Below the pieces are notes generated by a model. The model saw only the letters and a list, made by a program, of their open reading frames with translations. It had not been told where the DNA came from and made no database searches. Below are positions 49,805-60,745 of a stretch of DNA of 64,000 bases, piece after piece. Origin of the DNA: Paragordius varius (lineage: Eukaryota > Nematomorpha); assembly GCA_964247055.1 (NCBI GenBank), contig OZ176052.1:7998001-8062000 (forward strand), given 5' to 3'. Position 1 is the first letter of the stretch, and every line of letters begins with the position of its first letter. Both the position numbers and the translations under genes were made by a program.

Positions 49805-52800
49805 TTAACTCACATCCAATTTATCATAATACCATAGAAGTATAGAGGCGGGCGTTAATAAATTAAATTTTAGGGCTAACAAACATGGAAATTCATAGAT
49901 AATAATTTCTTGTTTATCGAGCCTAAATGTGTTCTCCAATTCCTAAAAAACAAAAATATTAGATAATTTATACGATAAAATGATAAAATCTTCATATCAA
50001 CTACAGTAAAATTTTCAATGTATATTATAGTACAAGGTGCTCACCAAAAAATAAATGTTAATGAATCATATATCATTCGATAGCTAAAAGTTTCATAAAG
50101 AATATCGAAATTATATATGCGGTTAATATGCTAGAAAAGAAGTTATTTTAATTTTTGCTATTAACCAAAATTAAAAAATAGCATTTTATCGCATATTGGG
50201 TCAAATAAAATTAAATACAATAGATGAAACCGTGTCAACAAAATTTTATTTGTCTAAATATAGCAAAAGGATAATTCTAAACGAAAAATTTTATCTACAT
50301 AGTTTTTACATTTTTACGGAGGATCCCAGAAAGATTTCCAAGAATATTAGCTAAAAAATCGTACTTGGGCGTGAATTATTAAAACATATGGTAAAATTTT
50401 TATTTTTATTAAAACAATCATATCCTAACTCTATATATAGAAATTCTCCAATTTGTCACCTTCAAAAAAAGCCTTATATAAAAAAGAAAAATTTTAGATA
50501 ATTTGCACCAAAGCGGAAGCTGCGTAGAATTTTTACAAAGCATTCAATATATATTATAAATATCTTTTCCATATAATACGATGCAGAAAAAGTATCTATC
50601 GACTCAGTTTTGGTTTTGAGGATCGTTATTAAAAGCCAAAATAGCGCAAAAAATCAAAAATCTGAGAGGATAGATCTTTTTCTTGCATTGATTGTATGAA
50701 AAAAGTTTTTATAATATAGATTGGACGTTTTTTAAAAATGATATGCTTCCAGTTTGATGCAAATTATCGAAAAATTTTCTTTTTATAAGGCTTAGATTTT
50801 TTGAAGGCGATATATTGAATTTCTATATATAGGGTTAATATATATTTGTTTTAATGAAAATCAAAAAAACCGCACAATAAATATGATTCAACTTTGACGC
50901 AAAGTGCGATTTTTTAGCTTATACTCTTAAAATCCTTCTGGGACCGTCCGAAAAAATGTAAAATCTTTATTATAAATATTTTGCGTTTAAAATCATCTAA
51001 ATGCTATATTTGAACAAATAAATTTTGTTACACGTTTACATCTATTTAATTTTGTTTGGCCTAATATGCAATAAAAATGCAATTTTTTGATTTCTGCTAA
51101 TGAATTTTAGTAACTTTTTTTTAGTATTTTAACCGTATGTATCGTTTCATATTCATTATTAAGCTTTGAGCTATCAAATGATATATGATTCATTAACCTT
51201 TCTTTTTTGAACCCATTTTTGCCGCACAGTGGTACATATCAATATAAATAAGTTTCCGAAATCTTTTATTGGTAAAAATATTATAGCTTTAATAATTTAT
51301 TTAGTACACTTGAAGAAAAATTTAAATCGTTAAAATAAATACAACATATTTACAAATAAAAATGTGCACTAACCTCAAACAATTCTTTTAACGGTTCTCC
51401 CTTAATGTCATGCAATTTAGCTGCAAAAATAACACAAAGTGATGAGCATATTTTGCGATTGAATTTTCCAACCCAACCTTCAGACACAATTTTATCGAAG
51501 TAATAGTAGGCGTTGGCCAAAATAATGGGATCTAATGAGCACTAAAATTGTTAGAAAACAATGAAACCTCGGATATTATGACTTTTTTCATTTCATCTTT
51601 TATGCTAATAAATAAAAAATATACATTATAAAAAGATAGGAAAATATTATTTTTTAGATATACATTAATTATCTATAAATACTAACATCAAAAATACTAA
51701 ATTTTTTAACACAAAAAATATTGCAATCTGATTATTTCTATCAATTACTATGGGATTTAGAAAATATTTCTGTTAAAACGTCATCCTTACATTCTTAGTA
51801 TCAAGTCCTTAATGGTATATCTAAGCAATATAAATAAATTTGAAATTTAATTCATTAAAATTAAAAAATGCCAAGTATACCATATATTCAATAACAAAAA
51901 TCAGAAATTTTACCCTTGGTTTGTGAGATTGTCTGTCTTTTAGGCATATTTTATGGTTTAATTTTAAATCAATTAAACTAGCATGTTATCATTAATATTA
52001 AATATATTACATTTAACCATGTCACAGCAATATTCATCACATGATGATAGCTTTAAAGGTTAATACTTAACACTGTGCGACAAAAATGGGGATCAAAAAA
52101 TAAAGGCTAATGAATCATATATCATTAGATAGCTAAAAGATCGAAATTATATATGCGGTTAAAATACCAGAAAAAAGTTCATTAAAATTTTTCGGTTATT
52201 AGTGAAAATGAAATCGCATTATTATTGCACATTAGGTCAAAAAAATAAGATACAACAGATGAAAACACGTCAACTAAATTTATTTGTTTATAGCATAAGA
52301 TTAATTCTAAACGCATGTTATCAACAAAGGATTTACATTTCTACGGAGGGTCCCAGGAGGATTTTCAAGAATATAAGCTAAACAATTGCAGCGAATTCGA
52401 ATCATATAAATTTATTAATATCCGATAAAAGATTTTAATTTTTACTAAAATGATCATATATTAACTCTATAGATAGAAATAATCCAATATATCGCCTCCA
52501 TAAAAATTTAACACTTATCTAAAAGGGAAAACTTTTTCGATAATTTGCACCCCGGAAGCTGCGCATATTTTTGCAAAACATCCGATATATATTATAAATA
52601 ATTTTACCATAAAATTCGATCAGATATCATTTCAGATTTTTAGTTTGGAATTTTTTTAGCCAAAAACTTAATTATATTTTTTGGCGCCATTTTGGCTTGT
52701 ACCGACTTTAGGGCAAAAAAATTCCCCAAAAAACTGAATCGATAGATCTTATTTCTGCATCGTATTATATGGAAAAGATATTTATAATATATATTGAATG

Positions 52801-54503
52801 CTTTGTAAAAATTCTACGCAGCTTCCGCTTTGGTGCAAATTATCAAAAAATTTTCTTCTTAATATAAGGCTTTTTGGACACAATATGGTAATTTCTATAG
52901 CTAGAGTTAATATATGATTGGTTTGATAAAATTTAAAATCTTACCGCATGTTTTAATAATTCAAATTTGACGTAAAAGTACGATTTTTTAGCCAATATTC
53001 TTGAAAATCTCTCTGTGATCCTCCGTGAAAATGCAAAAATTTTGGATAAGATTTTGCTTTCATAATTATACGTATGCTATATTAAGACAATTAAAATTTA
53101 GATGACATGTTTTCATTTAATGTATTTAATTATATTTGATCTAATGTGTGATAAAAATGCGATTTTTTGATTTTGGCTAATAACAAAAAAAATTAAATAA
53201 CTTTTCTAGTATTTTAACGGCATGTATACGATTATATGATTCATTAACTATTTTTTGCCGCGCACCGTGTAGTGTAATAAGAGGACAATTAACACAATAA
53301 ACGACAAAAGATATTAATTGCTACATATTTAGTCAAAGTTAAAATAATTTTACCTCTAAAATAAATTTTTAAAGCGTAAATGGTATTTACTGACAATTAT
53401 AAAAAGGCCTTTTGATCTTGCTATTTTGGGATTGAAAATTACGCAATTTAAATTTGCAATTGCAAACAGAAAAAAAGGATCATGGACATAATAAATAATT
53501 GTAACTAATCGCAATGAAAAAAATACCACGAATAAGAAATAATATGGTTGGTAAGCCTTAAAAGCCAAGGTGAATACAAAACCTGCTATACTATCAAAAA
53601 ATTATTTCATCATTTAACTATATAGCTGATTTGATAATAAAATATTGAATAAATTAATTTATTAATATAAAAATGTATTAGTCATTTGGGGGTTTTTAAT
53701 ATATTCGTATTATTAAAAAAATGATCAATCAGGAGCGCGTGTAGTTCAAGGAAATACAAAAATGACGAAATCGATATTGACATATTCAAATCCAAAACAT
53801 ACCTAAAATATTTGGTTAGGGTTATGAGAATTTTCGGATAATGATTTTTAAAAGCTTCATTAATTCGTTTTTTCCAATCCTTTTCCACCCTTGCGTTAAT
53901 TGTAAAAGTTGTGCGAATTTTTTTATAAATATCTTCTGCATATGCAAATATTGCACTGTATTGAAACTCTTCACCGGAATGTTCAAAAAGAGGAAGCCAG
54001 ATATTCTGATTTAAACTTAAAACTTTATTTGGTGATAATAGCCGCATTTTGCTAATAATCTGAATGTCTTGATCGGAAAATCTTTTATTATTAAGATAAA
54101 TAACTTTCTTGGTGCAAAACTATCAATAAAATTATTATTGGTTTGGATTAATAGATTTCCGTATGAAAATTCCTATATTTCACAGGAATTCCTTTACGTT
54201 TTCATATAAATCTCCAATTTTATATTTTAAAAGATATAAGTCGTCGCTGAATGCTTCTTTGCAAATAACATGCCTTCGAGTTTGAGCCTTTTCTATCAAT
54301 TTAGCAATTTTTTCATTTTTCTCCTGTACTTTAAATTCTGTGGTTCTAGATATTATAATAAAATACTTTTTATCAGATGGAGCATCAGTTTCATCAGCAG
54401 CATCATCACTTATCGAACCAGATATGCTCCTTAAAAGGCTTAACGCGGACATATGATGCATTATTATATCCGATCTTGTCAAATATTCACGAGTATTTTC
54501 CAT
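49805..54503 (-). CDS. CABLES: CABLES-like cyclin-fold protein (CDK5/ABL1 enzyme substrate family)
   Basis: Minus exons 54198-54503, 53803-54119, 51568-51604, 51374-51541, 49805-49942; 966 bp, 321 aa, complete. CABLES proteins carry a C-terminal cyclin box and link cyclin-dependent kinases with tyrosine kinases. Visible: Ser-rich N-terminus with SALSLLRSISGSISDD, the conserved NHYPKILITLTKYFRSIKDEM leading into the cyclin box, DPIILANAYYYFDKIV, NRKICSSLCVIFAAKLHDIKGEPLK, then LENTFRLDKQEIIIYEFPCL near the C-terminus. It is shorter than vertebrate CABLES1/2 (about 630 and 480 aa), mainly at the N-terminus. Exon 3 is 37 nt and is followed by a 26 bp intron (51542-51567); intron 2 (2.2 kb) and intron 4 (1.4 kb) each contain a 1199 bp foldback element. 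Orthology rests on motif order, not a full alignment. Confidence 0.85.
50033..51231. mobile_element. Foldback CACTG-type element, copy A (1199 bp)
   Basis: In CABLES intron 4. The right end inverted reads CACTGTGCGGCAAAAATGGG and the left end is a worn CAAGGTGCTCACCAAAAAAT. Flanked by a perfect 3 bp duplication GTA (50030-50032 and 51232-51234). The two halves are long inverted repeats of each other (TTAATGAATCATATATCATT near both ends). No ORF. Confidence 0.8.
52071..53269. mobile_element. Foldback CACTG-type element, copy B (1199 bp)
   Basis: In CABLES intron 2. Ends CACTGTGCGACAAAAATGGG and inverted CACGGTGCGCGGCAAAAAAT. It is the same family and the same length as copy A, again with long inverted-repeat halves (AATTATATATGCGGTTAA on the left is shared with copy A). 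Flanking triplets are TAA and TAG, a 2 of 3 match. Confidence 0.75.
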
Positions 54504-54989
54504 TTTAACAGATAAATTACTTTCGTTGATCGGTCATATTTCCAATTGTAATCAATAAGGGCTAATCACTCGTTTTAATACAGATTTTAATTCTTTTATA
54601 TTTGCAACCTTATTTCCATTGCTGCTTCTAGCTACCACTATATATCCATGCCACTATCAACTTTTATTTAATATTTTATTCATGGATGGAAAGTTGATTT
54701 TTAGGTGGTTAGAATTTTATTATTTAATTTGATTGACAAGGTCTAGTAAATTTTAGGTAAACCCGTCGAAAACTCTACTCTGACTCACTATGTTTTTGGT
54801 TTTACTATAAATTTTGAATCGAAAAGTATTGGCGGTATTATAAATGTCGCTTCAGAATAAATGCTTCATTTAAAAACGCAACAGGACTATTTTTTGCAGC
54901 GTGTTATTATCATTTATAACGCGTGTCCTCATAATTTGGCACAAGAAGTTTGGTTTACTACTGTTAATCAAAATCTTAACACAGTTTCG

Positions 54990-55255
54990 TTTCAAAAATA
55001 TTTTGAGTTTAACTTCAAACACCAGATCCATCTCTAAAACATATTTCTGCATCGATGTATAGAGCTGTTGTCAAGGGGTCCCTTGGCATCCCGTCGGGGC
55101 GGCGTTTGGATGTTTGATCATTGCAATGAAAAATTTTTTGTATAACCAGTCCCCGACTTTTATGTTTTTGGCCTGTAGGTCTTGGGTAATGTTTTTGTCC
55201 CATGTTATTGCTGGACGTCCAACTCTGTTTTGTTTGTGATGTATAAATATTTTTT
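54990..55255 (-). mobile_element. Possible LINE C-terminal remnant
   Basis: The minus frame reads NRVGRPAITWDKNITQDLQA then KNIKVGDWLYKKF, like the C-terminal GRP.xxW...DL tail of endonuclease-RT LINEs. Only this tail is recognisable; no RT domain nearby. Confidence 0.35.
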
Positions 55256-55612
55256 AATTATTATTGAATTAATGTTACTAGGGATGATATTTTTACTACT
55301 TAAAAAACCGGTTATGATCTGGTAATTGACCATTTTTTAGTTAGGGTAAACATTTCGATCAAAATTGACATTTTTATTAATTCTAGAAGCGTGTAAAATG
55401 TATTTTCAGACATTTCGGGTCTTAAAATTTTTACAAAATCAAGGAAGTGGTAGTTAATAAGGCTTGACGAAATATAACACCAATCATATTGAATAATAAT
55501 TTTTAATTAAAATATATATATAATTTAAATATCCCAATAATGTGGGGTAAACTAATTATCTAACATAAATTTTTACAAAAATATAAATCCATATAATGAT
55601 AAAATATATATA

Positions 55613-55956
55613 ATGGGTCAGAATATAGTCGAGCAAATTATTGAAGTTAGCCCGTCAGTTGCTTGTATGTAGAGGTGTTATTTACACCTCCAAAAATCTT
55701 TTCTTTACAACAATTATCAGCAAAAGGTAGGAACCATTTGAATTGAATAATAGTTTTTTACGAAGGCGTGCATAGTCGGGCCATTGAATTAGTCGCTGTA
55801 CTTAGCCGCTTCCGCTGTAAAATAATACTTTTTACAATAAAACCAAGTCCCCATAGGCAATATTTCACCCAATTATTTGAGTATCAAAAATCAATAATAG
55901 TTTTAGGCTTTCCCTGTACAAAGAGACAAAAAAATATTAGGTTCTTTTTATATTAG
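55613..55956 (+). CDS. Unassigned two-exon candidate gene
   Basis: Exon 55613-55664 (MGQNIVEQIIEVSPSVA, possible N-myristoylation start) can splice from a consensus GTATGT donor to 55766-55956, giving HSRAIELVAVLSRFRCKIIL and ending at TAG. The join keeps phase. GC content and codon choice are higher than in surrounding DNA. No family recognised and no neighbouring evidence; it may be a transposon relic. Confidence 0.25.
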
Positions 55957-56886
55957 CCAATGGATAGGGCTACCCATTATGTATAGGTATTCGCTACCAT
56001 ATAAAAATAACGTGGCTTTGAAGCAACTTTTTGGCAAACATCAATTATAGTTTTAAGTATTTCTTTTATAAATTAATCCCGGAGCCATTTCTACTAATTT
56101 GCTTTGGCGTTTTTCGTTTGTTTTCATTAAGATATATATGCTGTAAGATACTATATATAAACCAGTACCAAAAAAGAAATAACTCAAAAAATATTAGTGA
56201 TATTGGGCAAGTCTTGAAACGATCCCTTCAGTGGTCGTAAACATAATAGTTTTTAGTTTTCATCTTTTTTAAAAAACAACAGTTTTTGTTTTAGATTAGA
56301 GCCCCATGCTAAAGAGGTCTCCAAAAATATTGTCTGTTCAATTTTTACAAAATGAATTTTATTTTTTCAGAAATATATTGTCCACACTTATGACGGTGTC
56401 TATAAGTCACAGCGTTGCGTGACAGGGCACAGTTGCCATTTAATTTCTTATTAAAAAGGCCAATAAATAATATATTCGTGAAGATAATCACAAATATTTT
56501 GCTTTGCAATCAGTTGTTTTCCCAAAAAATTATTTTTTCCTAATCATTGACCGGGTCGTCACAACTAAATATCTGAAACGCTTTAATCGATAAACTTTAA
56601 AATAATTTATGCTTGTAATATGAAGATGTACGTGAATATAAAATTATAATATTTTTAAATTTATAAAAATTTTGGGTGTAAATATGAGGTTTGTCAATAT
56701 TTCGTAAGTCAGGCCTTCATTCATATTCTTACTATATATAATGTTAAATTTTAATTAATTCCAAAAAATTAAATAAATTTCACATTATAAATGGCACAAA
56801 CTGGAACCATTTTTTACAGATATTAATCACACAATTTAATTTTATATTTAAATCTTTGCCTTCTTTTTAGGAGGTTTATATAAAAT

Positions 56887-56986
56887 AAAAAATTACGGTT
56901 ATCGGAAAAAATTTGGAATATTATCCAAAAAGGTATAAAAAATTACGGTTATCGGAAAAAATTTGGAATATTATCCAAAAAGGTAT
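56887..56986. repeat. Exact 50 bp tandem duplication
   Basis: Two adjacent identical 50 bp units containing ATTACGGTTATCGGAAAAAA and GGAATATTATCCAAAAAGGT. Identity implies a recent event or an assembly/replication slip. Confidence 0.9.
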
Positions 56987-57205
56987 ATTTGTTTGTTTGT
57001 TAAATTAAATGTGGATTAATTAAAATAAATTAATTAAATTAGCGGATATTAAAATATTTTCTGCTATTGTCGATAATATTTTTATTGTATAAATAAAGAC
57101 GTTTTTGTTAATTAAAAAACATTAATTATAATTAAATCGATCACCATTATGATTCCCGTTTTTTGGCGTGCGTACATAAAATATGTGTAAAATATTTAAA
57201 TAAAC

Positions 57206-57208
<3 letters not shown>

Positions 57209-57295
<87 letters not shown>

Positions 57296-57315
57296 TGTGT
57301 CAATAAAACATGGTT

Positions 57316-57349
<34 letters not shown>
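57209..57349. repeat. (TA)n microsatellites
   Basis: Two long TA runs, 57209-57291 and 57319-57349, separated by a short unique segment. Confidence 0.95.
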
Positions 57350-57352
<3 letters not shown>

Positions 57353-57997
57353 GGTGGATTTTGTCCCATTAATTAATTGTTAATGGAATATAAAAAAATA
57401 TAATTGAAAATATTAATTTAAGTTACCCTGAAAAATGTTCTAACGCAGTTAAGAGACATATTATTGGTTGCAAAATATATTAATTGGTGAACATAACATA
57501 TTTAAATGTATGTGGCACAAGAAAAGACAACAAAAATTTTTATTCATTAAAAACACCCTCATAACCAATAATATTTCTGTTTACAACATTAAAATTTCTC
57601 CACCCTTAAATTGACATACTCGTAAACTTGTATAATATTATTTGATTTTTGCGACTTGTAATATATTTTAAATATGTTAAAAAATAAACTTTAACAAGAA
57701 TAATGTAATTATACGGAGACTTAATTACTAATTTGTATTCAAAGCATTATTCCTTGTAAAATAATAATCATATAATTTGTAAAAACAAAAATAATATTAT
57801 AATAATGATTAAATTAACAAATATTTTAACCTTTCTTAACATATTCCATAACACAGAGTTATTTATAACATCAAAATGTCCTAAATAATTTTTTGTCGTT
57901 GATTTTTTTATATAAAATTAACCAAGTACCTCAATATTGGCTCATTTTAACTAGGCTCGTAAAAGAGACTTTAGAGAAAAAGATCAAAGCCATTTAA

Positions 57998-57999
<2 letters not shown>

Positions 58000-58030
<31 letters not shown>
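58000..58030. repeat. (TA)n microsatellite
   Basis: TA dinucleotide run of about 31 bp. A similar run lies at 59499-59527. Confidence 0.9.
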
Positions 58031-58034
<4 letters not shown>

Positions 58035-58178
58035 AATCTAATTCTTATCTATAATCTGATTAGGTAGGGACTTTAACTAAAAACAAGGGGAATTAAATGC
58101 CATTTTATTTTTCTATTTTCACTTTCTTTTTAATTTAACCTTCAATATAAATCGTTTCGAAATACTCTTGAATCCATG

Positions 58179-58714
58179 CACTTCGATTCAAATAGGGGAT
58201 ATTTAAATTGATATTTATAAAAACTACTGAAAGAAATGGCCCTTATTTAAATTTATGCATTTATCCTAATAAAAAATATATAAATAAGCCAAAATATATA
58301 AATAATATTTAGTTTTGAAAAAAAGTTTCATATCATACTACTTCGCCGCCATTTTTATTATACAACATCTTTGCAAAATATCCTGTTTATTTAATTTTAA
58401 AGCTATAAATCAAGCTAATTTTTTATTTAAATCACATCTAACATTAATATAAACAGAAAAAGTGGTTTATTTTGCATTATATTTTCATTTAGCTAATGGA
58501 CACATGTCATGATGACTAAATTTTAATCTTTGGGTTTTATCTTAAAATAAGTAGTACCAAGTATTTTTGAATAAATTTTTCTTAATATTTCGGTTTATTA
58601 ATGTTTTATAAGTACAAACTTTAGCCATGGTTCCAATTCCTCCTGTATTTTTTAAAGTATTTAGTCTATACAGGCATGGGGCATCTAACTACCCTAATTT
58701 GGATCGAAGGACCG
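58179..58714. mobile_element. MITE family 'CACTTCGATTC', copy 3
   Basis: Starts CACTTCGATTCAAATAGGGG; the right edge inverted reads CGGTCCTTCGATCCAAATTA. Homologous along its length to 42959-43482 (same orientation). About 536 bp, non-coding; target duplication unclear. Confidence 0.75.
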
Positions 58715-59494
58715 AAATGAATGTGTTATATCCAAGAGTTAGCGGTAATTTTGTGTAATAAATTAAAAATCTAAAATTTATGTTGTGTTTGTAAGTAGAT
58801 AGGTAAATATAAATCTGATTTATAGAAAACACAGGGATTTTTTTTACTAGAAATAAGTTATAACATTAAGATTTTTGATTAGGAAAATGATAAAATTTTA
58901 CGCTCAGTTACCAATTATATATATGTATTTTATAACATTTGTTAAGAAAATAATAGTTAAGTAAATATAAAAAAATAAAATCCCCATAAAATTATTATAT
59001 TTATTTTTTTTATTTCTTTGTAGTTGGTTAGAAATTATATATATGTAAATGCACCATTATTAAAAATACCCTTTCAGATATCATTTATATCTATAGTACA
59101 TTTATTTATAATATTATTGATAGGAAATGAAAAATAATTTTCCATAATTCCACAAATTCATTATGTAATAAAAGAGTTTTTCATTATTCATTTTTATAAA
59201 TTAAAATATTTTTAAATCATTTTTTTTTAAAAAAATTAATCCATCAAAAGTAGTTACCATACCAGTTTTACGACAAAAATATCCGTCCATCCATTTTAAT
59301 TAATATCTTAACCATAGTCACATTTTCAAAAATTTTGAAATAATACTCTTCTCTCTATACAATCCGAAAATCAAAACCCTAACCTTTATTTGTGTTCGCA
59401 AAGATAAATACAGTTATAACTATAAATAATGTAATATATTCATTTTTATGTTTATCAAATAATAAAAATATTAAATAAATCGAATATTTGCATA

Positions 59495-59534
<40 letters not shown>

Positions 59535-59878
59535 AAACTTAATAGCTTAATACCAAAATAGAAAATGTATTATAATACGAATATATTATTTTTTATCCTC
59601 ATGCATAATCATTTATAGAGCACGTATTAAATAATTTTTGCCGCCGTTCAATTTTTATAACTATTTAGTTTTGAACTTATATCCTTTTTTAGAATTCAGC
59701 GACCAGATTTTCTTTGTCAAACACATATTCCGGCGCGGATTATAGAGATTTGAGAAGCTTATAATTGTATTTGAATATAAATTAATCATTTATTTTTTTG
59801 CTTACAATAATTTATGTCTATATAACTATCTCTCTATCTGACTTTTAAAAAAATTTCCATTCGGCTTTATATGCTAAT

Positions 59879-60745
59879 ATGATGACCAATTTTTCCATTG
59901 CTAGAAAAGATAATAGTTTTAACAATAATAGGTTTGAGAATACCACCTTATCGCAGTTGATTCCATCTTCGTCTTTATCTTGGTGGAACACAAGCTTTAA
60001 AAAAATATTTTACGATTTTCCAAATTTAACATTGTCAAAAAATAGTTTAATACATTCTACTACCAGCAATATAACTTCAGACTTAAATGATAAGGTTGAT
60101 AATAGCTTAGAAACCGGACATGTTAATGTCTCATCTTCCACGTTAGATAAAACAAATGCTCGTATTGGACACCATTTATATTACTTCCTAAACAATTTTG
60201 AAGAACTTAAACATAACATTAATAGGAGTCTTACTTCTTTGACCAAAAAAGAATTTGAACACAACACTAATGATAAGAAATTAGAATTAGAAAACAATGT
60301 AAACACCACAAATGAAAACAAATACATCCTTCTTAATAAGTTATTGGATAGCTTGAAATTCCTGAATGATAGGAGAGAAAATATCAGTGAATATATAAAT
60401 CAAAATAGTTATAATATGGATTATTATCAAAAAAATGACACTATGATTTCAACATATCAAACACCAACAAATATCAATTTTTCAATGGTATCAACACCCA
60501 ACCCTACTTTTTCCAGGCCATTTGAGAACGGGGATATAGGTGCGAATGAAGAGCAGGATTTAATTTTAGCCTATTTGAAAAATCAAAATCTAACTGAGAC
60601 AGAAATAACGTACCTTTCCAATTACAATATATTTGGGATCCAGTGTATTCTAAATTTTTGGAAATCGGAGTATCCTAAAACAGGTATTCTTTTAGCTTTA
60701 TTAACAATATTATTAATGTTTTACCTTAACAACAATATAGTATGA
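59879..60745 (+). CDS. Asn/Ser-rich protein with C-terminal membrane anchor (288 aa), single exon
   Basis: A complete frame from ATG 59879 to TGA 60745 without introns, by far the longest uninterrupted host-like frame here. The N-terminal 200 residues are rich in Asn, Ser and Thr with many N-x-S/T sites and weak helices. A conserved-looking C-terminal segment (EEQDLILAYLKNQNLTETEI) leads to one hydrophobic helix (GILLALLTILLMFYL) followed by only NNNIV. With no signal peptide, this is the arrangement of a tail-anchored protein facing the cytosol (ER or mitochondrial outer membrane). I do not recognise a family; function unknown. An intronless recent or retroposed gene is possible. Confidence 0.65.
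   Translation: MMTNFSIARKDNSFNNNRFENTTLSQLIPSSSLSWWNTSFKKIFYDFPNLTLSKNSLIHSTTSNITSDLNDKVDNSLETGHVNVSSSTLDKTNARIGHHLYYFLNNFEELKHNINRSLTSLTKKEFEHNTNDKKLELENNVNTTNENKYILLNKLLDSLKFLNDRRENISEYINQNSYNMDYYQKNDTMISTYQTPTNINFSMVSTPNPTFSRPFENGDIGANEEQDLILAYLKNQNLTETEITYLSNYNIFGIQCILNFWKSEYPKTGILLALLTILLMFYLNNNIV

Larger units (their letters stand above)
54504..59878. other. Gene-poor AT-rich DNA upstream of CABLES
   Basis: About 5.4 kb with a LINE remnant, microsatellites, a 50 bp duplication and one MITE, listed separately. A short codon-like stretch at 59694-59763 (NSATRFSLSNTYSGADYRDL then RSL and a stop) follows a 3' splice-site motif and could be an orphan terminal exon or 5' leader; not supported further. 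Confidence 0.45.

Noticed and set aside
53356-53568. Hydrophobic minus-strand ORF
   Set aside because: Lies in CABLES intron 2 beside the foldback element; phase and homology support the flanking exons, not this frame.
55727-55956. Bacterial HPr-like motif (GVHSRAIELV) in a plus-strand frame
   Set aside because: The glycine depends on an implausible 6 nt exon, spacing to the supposed serine site is wrong, and no other HPr features follow. Kept only as an unassigned candidate ORF.
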